A stretch of 64,000 bases of DNA from Magnolia sinica (Eukaryota > Streptophyta > Magnoliopsida > Magnoliales > Magnoliaceae), in the NCBI RefSeq assembly GCF_029962835.1, contig NC_080587.1:53535528-53599527 (forward strand), given 5' to 3'. Below the pieces are notes generated by a model. It made no database searches. It was not told the DNA's origin and saw only the letters and a list, made by a program, of their open reading frames with translations. Of this stretch, positions 1 to 11,718 are shown piece after piece (the first letter of the stretch is position 1; each line of letters starts with the position of its first letter). A program made the translations under genes and the position numbers.

Positions 1-599
1 TCCATCAACAGCAAGTCCATATGATCACTCACCTGCAAATGGACAACAAAAGTATACCCATGCTACACTTTCCATATGCAGGTAATCAAAGGAAGAGGGT
101 GATATGTAGAGAAGTCCCGACCTGTAAAGCCAGGGCAAACAAGTCTATTCCAAATGCAAATGCCCACCCAACAACAAAAGATTATACAATTACCAAGTAG
201 GCAACAAGGAAGGATATTTAAAAGAAGTTACACTTTCCAAATGCAGCTAAAGCAATGATTACTTAGGATAACAATGAGAGCTTAGGACCATAATGTAGAT
301 AAAAGAAGTTACACTGGTTTCCTTGTATGCAGCTAAAACTCTCAAATTTCTGTCTTTTAATTTGGTGCCATATAAGGTCATATAACACAATCAGGTGGTT
401 TGCATGAAGAAGTGTAAGCCTAAAATCAAATATGAGATCCTATAAAATTAAAAATTCTTTATTCATACAGGTAGAAAAAAGCAAAAAATTCTCGTTAATT
501 AAAATGTAAAGGCTTCTGTGAGAAGTGAACATGATACTCAAAATATAGGAAATGTAACAGTTTCAGATTCAAGAACAATTTAGTATCTAATATGGCTTG

Positions 600-2400
600 C
601 AAAAACAATTCAGTATCTAATATATGTTCTGCCCATCATAGACATGGAGCTAATATTTGTCTAGCCCAGCACATAAGAAGTGTAGCAGTAAAAGAGTCAC
701 TTCTAAAAAAGAAATTACTTAAAAAAAAAAACACAATGAAACCTTCCAATCTAGCATTATGATAGCTAGACCTATTTTACAAAAAAGGCATCACAAATCA
801 CAAAGGCAATGCCATTACCAGCATGGGTTTCTTGTAGCTTTCATGAGGGCAATGCCATTACCAGCATGGGTTTCTTGTAGCTTTCATGAGGGCAATGCCA
901 TTCCACGCCAACCAGTTCATGTCCCAGGAAGAATGAAAGACATGGAGTTGGAAATGTAACCATTTACAAGGGCTAGTTTACAGTATAGACTGAGCACAAT
1001 TTACACATATCATGAAAATCCATGAAGTAGATTAGGATCTCCATTAACATAACATACTCTATAACAATCCAGTGTCCATGAAACTTAAAATACAGGAAAT
1101 GTAATAGTTTCAGAGTCACCAAAATCATAGGAAACACAACCAGTCCAAATACATCACCAATAACTCATACTTAAAGAATGTACATGAAGATCTTAAGTGG
1201 ACTAAAACTCATCGACATCTTAAGTGGACCATACCATAAGAAACAATGTTGACTTTCTGATGTAAATTACATATGGGCCACAAAAAAAAAAAAAAACAGT
1301 ATCTAATATATGTTCTGCCCACCTGAGACATGGATGTAATACTTGTTTTGCCCAGCACATAGGAAGTATAACAGTAACAGAGTCACTTCTATGGTTTTAG
1401 AAAAAAAAGGCGCAAATTACAATTCAAATTGGATTATGATGGCCAGACCCATTTTACAAAAAAGACATCACAAATCACATACATTGAGTCATGAATATGA
1501 AGGAGATGAAACAATCTCTGTATGTCTAGCTATAATGAAATCACTTGACGAATGTATGTGAGAAGAGACATTTGTTTTAAAATGGCATGGACATACTTTA
1601 CAGCAAAATACATCACCAATACCTCATAGATAAAGAATATACATCAAGGAGGCCATAACTTGTTGATTTGCCTTACATGAGGGCAATGCCATTACTGGCA
1701 TGCGTTTCTTGTAGCTTTCATGAAGGCAATGTCATTCCAAGCCAACTAGTTTTTGTCCCAGGAAGAATGAAAGACATGGACTTGGAAATGAACCATTTGC
1801 AAAGGTTAGTTTACATAATAGACTGAACACAATTTATAGATATCATGAAAATCCATGAAGTAAATTAGGGTCTCCATTAACATAACATACTCTATAACAG
1901 TTCAGTGTCCATGAAACTCAAAATACAGGAAATGTAACAGTTTCAGAGTAACTAAAATCATAGGAAATGCAACCAGTCCAAATACATCACCAATACTTCA
2001 TACTTAAAGAATGAACATGAAGATCTTAAGTGGACCATACCATAAGAAATAATGGTGACTTACTGATGTAAATTACATATGGGCCACAAAAAAAATAAAA
2101 AGAAATAAAAAAGCACTATCTAATATATGTTCTACCAACTTGAGACATGGATCTAATACTTGTTTTACTCAGCACATAGGAAGTGTAACAATAACTAAGT
2201 CACTTCTATGGTTTGAAAAAGAAAAGAAAAAAAAAATACAATGAAACAATTTAAATTGGATTATAATGGCCAGACCCATTTTACAAATAAGGCATCACCA
2301 ATCACATACATTGAGTCATGAATTTGAAGGGGATGAAACAATCTCTGTATGTCTGGCCACAGTGAGATCACATGATGAAAGGAACTTGAACAATAGTTTG
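600..2400. repeat. Imperfect tandem repeat of an ~0.8 kb unit
   Basis: A block beginning 'agtatctaatatatgttctg' and running through 'gcccagcacataggaagt' occurs near 610, 1300 and 2113. A second block, 'gcaatgccattaccagcatg', occurs near 848 and again near 1683, about 835 bp apart. The copies differ by scattered substitutions and small indels, so this is an old local duplication with a period of roughly 0.7-0.85 kb. Short open frames at 759-959, 1343-1561 and 2266-2496 are copies of the same repeat and show no protein-like pattern. I see no gene here. Confidence 0.7.
805..890. repeat. Perfect 43-bp tandem duplication
   Basis: The 43-bp unit 805-847 is repeated exactly at 848-890, and the first 12 bases start again at 891. 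It lies inside the larger repeat unit. The homologous unit near 1683 has only one copy, so the 43-bp duplication happened after the larger one. Confidence 0.85.
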
Positions 2401-2859
2401 ATTCTCATGCACAAAGGTAGATCTCTGTTTTTCTACACATGTAGATTAAAAACCCCTAATATTTCAGACATAAATGATAGAATCCAGATAATGTAGATTA
2501 GGGTCCCATGCAAAAATTCTCAACCACAAACACATAAATTATCAGAAAAATTATATAAAGTCATGAAAATCATCTTAAGTACCATACACTTCATCTACAG
2601 CAAACCCTCAAATTTTAAGAAAATTTATATGAAGTCATGGAAACCATCTCAAGTACCATGCACAATTATAGACAACAAACCCCTAAAATTCGTGCAGGAA
2701 AAAAATCCATTCGACATGATAATCAAAAGAACAATGAATCAGAACATGTAGGAAGCAAAACCCCCAATTTCTATCTCAAATTCAAAGTAGGACCAACAAA
2801 ATTATGATTTTAGGAAAGCATCGCACCAGAAATCAACATAATATTTCGATTCGATGAAA

Positions 2860-3330
2860 TCAAAGTATCAATCTATGTTGCTTCAATCATCAAAGAGGAA
2901 GATGTACCTCGGCCGAAATGGGTTTGAATCAAATGTCGTTGCTCACCTAAAATTGACCGTGACAGGGACGAAGACAACCACCATCGTTCCAAACAATCCT
3001 ATTTGTAGACATACCTGTTCGCGCCAACATTTCCACTCCTGCCAACTTAAGCACCTATGTCGAGCTGAAAGCTTCCATCCCGTAAATTGTACGACTGGAT
3101 AGAAGGAGAGCCGTGGGATGGGCTTGATGTAGGCAGTGTCCCAGGCATCATCTCCAAAAGGGATTTCACAATCCTTCCCTTTGCAGCCAAATCCCACCAA
3201 AATCCAGCACGTTTGTTGGATATATACCTGCCTAAACACATGTGCCTTCGTACTCCCGGGATTTTACCGATCTATCCCTCGTAATCCCTTCCAATCCGTC
3301 CCTCAGATTGCTCGTTGCGCTCAAAAAATT
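2860..3330 (-). other. Unassigned stretch with exon-like splice signals
   Basis: This stretch has a more balanced base composition than its surroundings. On the minus strand it has open frames at 2943-3239 and 3047-3241. Possible donors on that strand lie near 3228 (after 'tttaggcag'), 3014 (after 'gcgaacag') and 2948 (after 'tcaattttag'). It could be the 5' end of a minus-strand gene whose introns occupy 1-2860. I recognise no domain and neither frame is convincing, so this is a lead and not a gene call. Confidence 0.2.
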
Positions 3331-3332
3331 CT

Positions 3333-3862
3333 GGGAAACAGATTAAGTACGACCCCAGGCCTCCCCAAGACGGTGCAACCCTAACCATGGCCCCCACTTG
3401 ATGTATGTATTATAAATCCACACTGTCCATCCATTTCATCTGGTAATTTTAGGATATTATCCCAAAAAATGAAGCAGATCCAATTATCAATTAGACCATA
3501 CCATAAGTAACAGTGGTGATTGAAAGCCTACCATTAAAATTTTTTTAGGGCGCACCTTAATGTTTCCATAGTATTTATTTTCCATCCAATCAGTTGATAA
3601 TGTCATGAGCTTGGATGAAGGGAAAAAGAAAATATCATCTTGATAAAAAAAACATCTGTGACCCATTAATGGTAAATCAATATTATTTCCAATGATGTGG
3701 TCCTCCTGATAATTAGATCTACTTCATTTTTTTGATACTGCCCTAGAATAATCTAAAAAATCGGATGGACTGTATGGATACAAAATATGTATATCAAGTT
3801 AGACCACACCGTAAGCGCCGCACCGTATAGGTTGTGTCCAGGGTCTCACCTAATCCGCTCCC
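3333..3862. mobile_element. Mutator-like MITE (family 1)
   Basis: The terminal inverted repeats are 'gggaaacagattaagt' on the left and 'acctaatccgctccc' on the right, the diverged family form of GGAAACGGATTGG. The flanking 9-mers aaaaattct and aaaaatccc match at 7 of 9 positions, consistent with an old 9-bp target duplication of the Mutator superfamily. Length is 530 bp, close to the 526-bp relative at 11184. The interior carries the 'accataccataag...acagtggtgattga' filler found throughout the window and no ORF. Confidence 0.65.
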
Positions 3863-3920
3863 AAAAATCCCGTGCCTATCGAGGCAAGGAATCTGCTCTC
3901 ATCTGTAAAGCCAGCGCCAA

Positions 3921-4705
3921 CTAGGGGTGCACATTTAACCGTTGGAACCGTGTAACCGGACCGGAACCGTTGGATCGGTCCAGTTTGGTCCGGTTCCAGG
4001 GTGCTAACTGTCCGGTTCCGGTTCCCAAATTTTCTGAACCATTAATTACGGATCGGTTTCGGTTTAGGGTCCTGTAGAACCGAACCGAACAATTGATCCG
4101 AACCGTATATCCGAACCATAGAACCGATCCGTGACAGGAACCGTGGATCCGATAATAGCCATACAAATGTGGCCAAGCAAACTTTGAAATGCTGCACTGA
4201 TGGTGCAAGGGAATGATTGTTTGTCATGATGTGTCTCCTCTGGTAAGATATTTTGGAAATTTTGTCAAAGAAAATATCTAGATTCATTATACTTTGGACA
4301 ACTATCAGTGGCCCACCATTACATAAGCATATCAGTCGATGCATCAGCCAGTATTTTAGCACAGGTTTAATACAATATAGAACTGTAGTCTTCAAGGCTG
4401 ATTAAGTAGTGGTTGACCAAATTCCATATACTTGCATTGTAAAATAATATGGCCCTTCCACATCATAAGATCAGCAAGATAAAGAGCTCGTATCTTCCTA
4501 GAAAATGTCAAACCACATTTGTATGGCTATTATCAAGAACTGTGGATCTGATCTGGGACCGAACTGTTCTTCACGGTCCTGTTCCGGTCCGATTCTAGGG
4601 TGTTAACGGTCTGGGTCCGGTTTCAATAGTTGCAGAACCATTCCTAACGGTTCGGTTTCAGTTTCACCCCAAAACCGGACCGAACCGACCCATGTGCACC
4701 CCTAG
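3921..4705. mobile_element. hAT-like non-autonomous element rich in 'accgaacc'
   Basis: The left end 'ctaggggtgcacat' is perfectly inverted at the right end 'atgtgcacccctag' (14 bp). Both arms are filled with GGTTCGGTCCGGTT-type repeats. TAGGGGTG ends are typical of non-autonomous hAT elements. The flanking 8-mers gcgccaac and gccactac agree at only 5 of 8 positions, so the target duplication is weak. No transposase ORF is present. The right end abuts the CACTA terminus at 4707, so the element may have inserted into that terminus. Confidence 0.6.
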
Positions 4706-4980
4706 CCACTACAAGAAATGCTGGAATAACCGGCGCTTTTTTACAAGTGGCTGACGGATATTTTCCGTGAATGACCTACGGTCACAAATATGTTGTAAAA
4801 GTCCTGGAACTCGAGATCGCCTCACCTCTTTCTCTCGTCTCCTCCCTAAAAAACCCACTAACTAACCATCTCCCTAAAAAAAAAATCCCAATCTCTCGTC
4901 TTCTCCACAAAATACCTTTATCTCTCCATCGTCTTCTCCTCAATTGACTTTTCCTCTCTCTTGCTCTCGGTCTCAATTTC

Positions 4981-5014
<34 letters not shown>

Positions 5015-5080
5015 GTCTCGATCTCTTTCGTTGAAGATAGTCGGTTTGCCGTCCACGCCAACATCGATGCTGATAGGGGT

Positions 5081-5155
5081 GAGTTTGAGGATGATCAGAT
5101 CTCTGAGTTCAAGGAGGCATTTGGCATGTTTAAGAAGGATGGAGACAGTCAGATC
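5081..5155 (+). pseudogene. Calmodulin first-exon fragment inside CACTA-1
   Basis: Reading from 5081, the frame gives EFEDDQISEFKEAFGMFKK followed by DGD. DDQISEFKEAF is the conserved N-terminus of plant calmodulin (EF-hand 1). After that the family pattern is lost: the segment corresponding to SLFDKDGDG is GMFKKDGDS, so the first Ca2+-binding loop is damaged. The similarity stops where plant calmodulin genes usually have their first intron. A long pyrimidine-rich leader (4830-5035, CT repeats) precedes it and resembles a captured 5' UTR. It is too short to be functional. A calmodulin-like gene other than calmodulin itself is a possible source. Confidence 0.65.
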
Positions 5156-5678
5156 CCTTCGATCTTCACTTTTCCCTCCTTTTTTGCTGAAAATCTGTTG
5201 ATTTTATAATTATTTTTTATAGCATTTTTATGGAGATGAAGGGATTTGGGATTTCTCGATAATCAAATTCAGAGAGAACCGATTCTTCTTCTATCTTCGG
5301 ATTTTTGCATTCTAGAACTCTTGTTTCAATGCTAGAATAGAAGCATTTAATTCTAGTGATTTTTTTAGGCATTAGGGTTGTTGGCCAAATGCTTTAGCTG
5401 ACCAATAGTCCTCATGATAGATGTATGTAGAGTCAGGCTGACCCTTTTGAATTCTTCAAAAAAATGCTACATCACTCTCATGATTTGTTATCTTTATGCT
5501 TTTCTGTGATCTAGACCATTGGTATGATGGGCCACATGCTGCATTGCTTGATTCCTGCCAAATGTGATAGGATTTTCGATGCGATGTAGATGTTCAGATC
5601 TATAAAGATGGAGAGATTTCATAATGTGGTCTCTCTTCATATAGACTCTTGATCACTTGGTTGTGTAGAAAGGGGTAG

Positions 5679-5874
5679 CTGAATGAAGCATAAATGGTGT
5701 TCGACGAAATGCTCAAGAGAGGGATAAGTGCTGCTAATGCAACATTAGCTGCTTTGGTTTATGGAGGGGATAAGATAGCTTGATGTAAGTGTTTACCATG
5801 GGCTGATCAAGGGTTTGTTGAAGCTTATGAAGGCAAAGGAAGACACTCAAGTGTTTAGAATAGCACTTGTTTAG
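5679..5874 (+). pseudogene. Broken PPR-protein fragment inside CACTA-1
   Basis: The frame from 5679 reads LNEA, a stop, then MVFDEMLKRGIS and a short tail to a stop at 5783. FDEMLKRGI is a typical pentatricopeptide-repeat helix. A second frame from 5791 reads VYHGLIKGLLKLMKAKEDT, matching the helix of a neighbouring repeat (YNGLIKGL-type), and ends at a stop at 5874. The two parts are in different frames. PPR proteins bind organellar RNA, but this piece covers about two repeats and carries stops, so it is a dead capture. Assignment rests on motif resemblance only. Confidence 0.55.
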
Positions 5875-7104
5875 CCTATGTTACTCTATCCATGTCGTGT
5901 CTCATAGATTTTGGCTCTTTTATGAATTTAGTATTTTGCTGCTACACCGGTATATCTTGTCCTGATTTTATTATTGTTCAATTTCTATAGGCTGAGACTC
6001 AACAATACGGGGCTGAAGAGCTACAAAGCATTAACAAATGCAGGTTTGTTAGTGGTGCTCTATTTAATGTAAAAGTTGTCCACATTCAGGGACTGTTTGA
6101 TAGACGCCTAAATTGAGTTCATCTCATATTCTTCAATCTTTATCATGTATTAGAGATCACATTTTAGGATTAAAAAGAATCTTGATAACCAACATTCATT
6201 ATCTCTAATACATATTATGAGTAACTAAAATGAGATGAACTCATTTTTACGTGTCTAGCAAACAACCCTGTATATAATGCATGAAAATGTTTCCTGCATT
6301 CTTTTGTGCTCTTTGGAAAGCATTCTTTAAAGGGTGGAGGTGGCAAGAATTTAGGGCCTGCAGTATTAACTATTGGCTTCCTCTGTTTTGTCTTTTTCAA
6401 TTCAGCGGTGGAAGCAACTATCCAAATTGTTTTGGTGATTCTTTTTTATTTTAATCTAGTGTTATTATTATTATTATTATTTTTATTATTATTATCATGG
6501 GTCATTTGTTTCATGTTTGGGAAAATATAGGGTTAGGTCAGTGAAGGATGCCAAAAATACAATCCATAAATAATGTTACCAAGGACTCATGAGACTGATG
6601 ATGGTTCTATGGTCCAATACAACTCAGAGAACTCCAAAGAAGGGATTGACAATGGCAGAATTCAGCTCTGATCCAGCTGAGTGTAGTACTAGCATGTCCA
6701 CCTTGTCCCTAAGCAGGAACAAGAACTCCCCACCTTCAATCTTCTCAAACCCGCATAGCTCGAGATTGTCATGTGTATACTTCTGTTACAAAAGAAACAT
6801 GGTTTTCTGCTCCTATTCAACAAGATATCAATTAGAGGCTCAAGATTTCTAAACAAAAATAGATTTGTTGAAAATTTCAATTTCAGCATCCATTTTACAT
6901 CTTTCCTGCATCACTACCTAATGGCTGTTTCAATATCAGTGGTATGTAGAAGGATCGAGCAACGATATGATGCTTATCCATTTGTCACATTAGTTGGGAT
7001 AAGGCTTGTCCTTCTCAAACTCTCCCTCCACATCATCACCAGCAAAGGCACTATGTATGAGGTCTGCTTGAGATGGAAGTTCATACTCTGCCATCTCAAT
7101 CATC

Positions 7105-7160
7105 AACATCATCATCATTAAGCCTTATCCCAACTAATTGGGGTCGGCTACATTAATCCT
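7105..7160 (-). mobile_element. 3' end of an RTE-type LINE (candidate)
   Basis: The plus strand carries a CAT-rich run followed by 'aagccttatcccaacta' and 'ttggggtcggctacatt'. On the minus strand this is the conserved 3' end plus GAT-type tail that I associate with plant RTE LINEs. A partial match, 'agttgggataaggctt', occurs at about 6991. No LINE ORF is present, so it is a severely 5'-truncated copy. Confidence 0.5.
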
Positions 7161-7795
7161 TTTTTTCCCTAATTGATGTGGTGTTTGGATCTGTGGGCCA
7201 TTCACATTAAAGGACACTAGAAGGCATATCAAGATTCAACATCCCCCTGCCACGTGTACTCAGGGACATGGAAGCTATTTTGTTAATTTGAAGTAGTTGT
7301 AATAACAATTTGAAGACTACCTTAAACAATTGCAATTTTGTTAATTTCTACTCTATTGAACTAATTATTTCAATTCAATTTGATTGTGCATCCAAACACT
7401 TCTCCATCTAGTCCCATACAGTCGGTGAACATATTTCAATTGTATATGGATTGTTGGCTGTTACACTTTTGACCATTCATTTTGAAGCTGAAAATCAGAT
7501 GGCCTGCATTGCCCATTGTGTAAAGAAGAAATGAAAGATGCCGCTTGACTGGCAAGTGCTGTTTCAGGAGTTTCTGGGACAAATGTAGGTTTTTTTTTTT
7601 GGTTCTTGATATGCGTGTTTCCATAAGTAGATTTTTTTTCAGTGTTTTTTATGCATTTATTGGTTCGATTTGTGTTATGGTTGGCACTGTTTGTCTGCCA
7701 ATGTTGAGTGCTGAATTCTTAACTTCTCCAATTGTACCGACTGACTCCTTTCAACTTGTATCAACTCCCATATTTCCATGTTTTCTTGTTTATAG

Positions 7796-7919
7796 GTTGA
7801 AGTATGTTAAACAAGAATTGGCAAAGAAAAGGGGCAAGATCATTGATGCTACAGATCATATTGAGAATGATTTACAAAGTGCAGAGGATGAATTGTACGT
7901 CATTCCAGAGCATCTTAAG
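7796..7919 (+). pseudogene. Isolated exon of a Hep_59 (C9orf78/Tls1-like) gene inside CACTA-1
   Basis: The segment lies between a 3' splice site (tttatag, 7795) and a 5' splice site (gtgaga, 7920). It encodes LKYVKQELAKKRGKIIDATD, then an ENDLQSAEDELYVIPEHLK end. The pattern KYV.QELAKKRGK followed by AEDELY.IPEHLK is that of the plant Hep_59 family (hepatocellular carcinoma-associated antigen 59, homologues of human C9orf78 and fission-yeast Tls1), nuclear proteins linked to the spliceosome. The 124-bp exon has no stop. I find neither the upstream exon nor the downstream one that should begin with a KKRNSEESSTQW-type stretch. It is therefore a captured single exon inside the transposon, not an intact gene. 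Confidence 0.8.
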
Positions 7920-8030
7920 GTGAGATTGGTGGTATTACATCTCCTCATTGTTTTTATTAGAACATTGCCTTGGGGCTGCTTTCCTTTGACAATGGTTGTA
8001 TCTGGACTGCTCTCGCCTCCTCTCTTGAGA

Positions 8031-8150
8031 TTAACAGCCCATGCAGCCATGTCTATATGGTTTTTGATGGACATGCCTTTTAACTGTTTATTAACAGCCC
8101 ATGCAGCCATGTCTATATGGTTTTTGATGGACATGCCTTTTAACTGTTTA
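8031..8150. repeat. Perfect 60-bp tandem duplication
   Basis: Positions 8031-8090 and 8091-8150 are identical 60-bp copies starting 'ttaacagcccatgcag'. They lie in the intron-like DNA after the captured Hep_59 exon. Because 60 is a multiple of three, the open frame 7545-8282 passes through both copies, which explains why that frame looks long. Confidence 0.9.
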
Positions 8151-10264
8151 CTCCACATCCAATCATATCCTGTTGATATTCATATGATCCTGTTTTTACT
8201 TGAAGGATTGTGTATTCAACCCCTCATACTAAATAGTAATAATAATAATAATAAAAAATCTTCTAAATCTATCACTTACTAGATTTAGACATTGGTGCAA
8301 ATCACAAAATTGTTATTAAATAAAATTCAGTAAACTGATGTGACAGGTGTAAAATCACAAAAGGTGGAAACTAACAGGTGCAAAATCACAAAATTCCTGT
8401 TTTTGCTTGGCTCATGCGGATTATTCAGACAGGTTGGATTGTGGTACATGTATGCCATGTGGAAAATTGTAGGGTGTGTGTATATATGAATGCTCATATT
8501 TCACCAGTGTATAGTTGGATTTGGTTGGTATTCTTGTTTTCTTAGTTGAGCATGCATTAGAAGAAGGTTGTAATAGACACAAAAAGAAAATTTCAATGTA
8601 TAGTATCAGCCACCAGTATAAGCCCACATGCGTGTACAATAATGCTAATACACACCACCAGATGTGTCAACCTAGCTAATAGGTGCAATATCTAAACCAT
8701 CCATATGGTGGTCCGGACTGAAAACTTGCATTGCTCCCTCTCTTTTTTCCTGAAGCAATGATCATTCCTTTCTCACCATAGTGCCCAAAGACTTGCAAAC
8801 AAGCTTATGCGCCACCTTCTTTCCCTATACCCCCACCTTGCCAAGCTATTAGAAGTTCCTCTATCTTATTTGGAAGCATCCAATGAACCCTGAAGATTTG
8901 TAGAAACTAGGAATTTACAAGTTGCTAAAGAATTTATTTTCTGGAAACAAATTCTTTATGAGAAACTGATTGGGTGTACCTTACCATCTAAGTTCTCTTT
9001 GGCCATCTAGGAATTTATAAGTTCTCTTTTTGCCATAACCTAACCAAATCTAATTGGGTGTACGTTACCATCTAATCGCTGTCCATCTTTTTCCTAAAAC
9101 AATTGATATTTATATTCTATATTCTTTGACAGAGCTTATCAAATTAAAGTTTATATCTCACAACTACTGGCCACACTTGTAACAGGTAACAGGACACTTC
9201 AACCTAACACAAGTCAGGCTCAAATCATGGGCATACATGTACTGATCCAAACTCAAACCATGGGCCTATCTGTAGACGGGACAGGGCCTCAAATTGAGAT
9301 TGTTTGGAAAATTGTAAGTTTTAACCTCTGACTAATGAAAATTTATTCTTTTAATGTGTTTCATTCTTTAATTTTCATTTTATAGTCCATTTGGTTGCTT
9401 ATTTGTTCCAATGCAAACCAGTAATATGCAGAATTCCACTTGTCATTTTATTTTTTGCAGATGCCAAAGTGCTTCATTGTTGTATGAATCATCAAGCATC
9501 CAGTGCTAGATGCTAATATCTTAGTTATGTCAGGTACATAAGGCACATATGTATGAGATCCAAACCATTCGTCTATTATACCTAACTGTGGATACTCCAT
9601 ATGTCCGAAATCATAAAAACCAAATGATCCAGAGCCATGCCATTATTTTGTAGGCTTTTCTTTTTTTGCTTTTTTTTGTTGAATGTGAGTTCTTTATGAA
9701 TTGTTCCTATTCTAAGGTACTTCTGATCAATCAACCCAAATGATTGATTTCTCATGTTGTAGATTGCTGAAGCTGCATGTTGAATTCTAATCTACAAGGC
9801 TTTAGAACTTGAGCCCTCCTTCCACCAACAAATCCATCTCACCATTTGGCATTCTTGCCAGACATTGCATCAAGCCTTGTGTCACCCCATTTGCACACGA
9901 GCCATGTCCACTAGTGCAGGGTGACAGTTGCATTGTCTTAACATGTAAGTATTGGCTTTCTTTTGTGCTGCTTATTGTTTTTGTAACTTAATATCCAATT
10001 GTAATTTTTGATGCCACTCGTGCTACGAGTAGACTATATAGAGGATTTGTTTTTATTTATTTGAGACTATTTTTAATTTATTGTAATAAATATTATATTT
10101 TTTTATTACAAAGTAATATAAATTTTATTTAATATTCAATTTTAATTGTATTGCATCATTTTTTATCTTTCAAATATTAAAAATATGCAGGTTTTTCAAT
10201 TGAATTATATATAATAAATAAATATTATTGGCTTACTGGGGCCTTTGAAATCTATACAATGAGT

Positions 10265-10561
10265 TTTAGCGGCGCTTTTTTGTGAAAAAGTATTCAGAAA
10301 CAATGCTTCCACCAGCGCCTGGATACACATTTGCGGCGCTTTAGATGATTATACCGGCGCTTCTGTCAGAAATACTAACCCACCAAAGCGTCGGTAAAGG
10401 AAAATGAGCGCCGCAAAGGGGTAAAGATTACGCAGCGCTCAGAGAAGCGCCGCTAAAAGTATACTAGCGCCAGTAGAAGTTTTAGGAAAATAAAACACCG
10501 GCGCATTTATATCTTTTTGCGGCGCTTAAAAGCGCCGGTAAATATCCTTCTTCTTGTACAC
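10265..10561. repeat. Subterminal repeat array of CACTA-1
   Basis: At least ten short GCGCCGGTA/GCGGCGCTT-type motifs in both orientations occur over 300 bp just inside the right terminus. A matching 'accggcgctt' lies 21 bp inside the left terminus. Such arrays are the usual transposase-binding sites of CACTA elements. Confidence 0.7.
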
Positions 10562-11174
10562 CTGTTACAAAGGCAGCATTTCCTACGAACGCACATATCG
10601 ATAGTACACGCGCCGCGCATATATCTCAATCTAGAGGGTCTAAGCCTGCAAGGTACATCTGTTGCTCTGATAGTTGTGACAGTCCAATGAACGAGCTTTC
10701 GGAGGAATACGTACCCTCTCATCTCAGATTACGATCCATGGTTGGAAAGTTTGGATGAGTAACGTGCAATCGTGGAATAACAGAAGCAAATCCTCTCCGG
10801 CCAGTTGGGCCATGTGATCATTGTACAATCTAGTTCATGAGGTGGGCCCGACAAAGGATAGGCTATGATGGTGTATTTTTATAAAAATGATCCTAGCCAT
10901 CCGTAGAATGTACTTAAATGCAGAAACGTTGAGCGGTATTATGATTCTATCCATCCTTACATAATTCCTATTCTTGGTGGGACCCACCTACTGAAGGCTC
11001 CGACGGTCCATAAAACTGGTCCTGTAGTCTGGATGGTTCTCTCTTCGTATAAAAATGATCCCTACAACTCGTAACATGGACTTGAAATGCAAAATCCGTT
11101 GACTGTAGATTGAACGGATGCGATGGTTTGTAGCAATTCATACTTCACTCATGGTCTATTCATCTTGGGACCCA
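10562..11174. other. Intergenic, no gene seen
   Basis: The region holds diverged fragments of the common MITE filler ('aaatgatcctagccatcc' and related lines) and no ORF, RNA gene or element with recognisable ends. Confidence 0.6.
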
Positions 11175-11183
11175 CCTCTAGAG

Positions 11184-11709
11184 GGAAACGGATTGGCTAC
11201 TCCCCCTGACACCAGCCAATGGCTAGTGGTAGGTGCTATGTGGCCCCCATCATGATGTATGTGTTTCATCCATGCCGGCCATCTATCTTTACATATCATT
11301 TTATGGTATCAGTCCAAAAATGAGTTATATCTAAACGTCAAGTGGACCACATTACAGGAAACAGTGTTGAATAAGGGTCGACCATTAAAAATATTTTGGG
11401 GGCCATAAAAGTTTTGGATCAAGCTGATCTTTGTTTTTTCTCTTCATCTGGCCCTGTATGACCTAATCAACAGGTTGGATGTCAAATAAACAGTATAGTG
11501 GGCCTTAGGAGGATTTTAATGCTGGATATCCAATCACTATTGTTTTCATGTGGTGTGGTCCACCTAAGATTTATATCCCTCTCATTTTTGGGATCAAGCC
11601 ATAAAATGATCCGTAAAAATGGATGAAACACATACATCATCATGGGGCCCACAGAGCACCGACCATCAGCCACAGAGCTGGTGGCAGATGGAGTAGCCAA
11701 TCCGTTTCT
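11184..11709. mobile_element. Mutator-like MITE (family 1) with 9-bp target duplication
   Basis: The terminal inverted repeats are 'ggaaacggattggctactcc' and its inverse 'ggagtagccaatccgtttct'. The flanking 9-mers at 11175-11183 (cctctagag) and 11710-11718 (cctctcgag) match at 8 of 9 positions. A 9-bp duplication with long TIRs indicates the Mutator superfamily. Length is 526 bp and there is no coding capacity. Confidence 0.85.
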
Positions 11710-11718
11710 CCTCTCGAG

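Larger units (their letters stand above)
4707..10561. mobile_element. Non-autonomous CACTA transposon carrying gene fragments (CACTA-1)
   Basis: The left end reads 'cactacaagaaa', the hallmark terminus of plant CACTA/En-Spm elements, followed by 'taaccggcgctt'. Near the right end 'aaaagcgccggt' leads into 'cttcttgta' at about 10558, which is the inverted left terminus with its last three bases altered. Subterminal GCGCCGGTA and GCGGCGCTT motifs cluster at 10265-10545, as expected for transposase-binding repeats. The 3-bp target duplications do not agree (agc versus ctg), so the right boundary is approximate. No transposase is seen. The interior holds pieces of at least three host genes. Confidence 0.7.

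Noticed and set aside
6689-6860. Minus-strand frame reading FEKIEGGEFLFLLRDKVDML
   Set aside because: It reads like protein and could be another captured exon in CACTA-1, but I cannot name a family or find convincing splice sites, so it is not called.
7545-8282. 245-codon plus-strand open frame
   Set aside because: Only 7796-7919 is protein-like (Hep_59 exon). The rest reads through introns and a 60-bp duplication whose length is a multiple of three.
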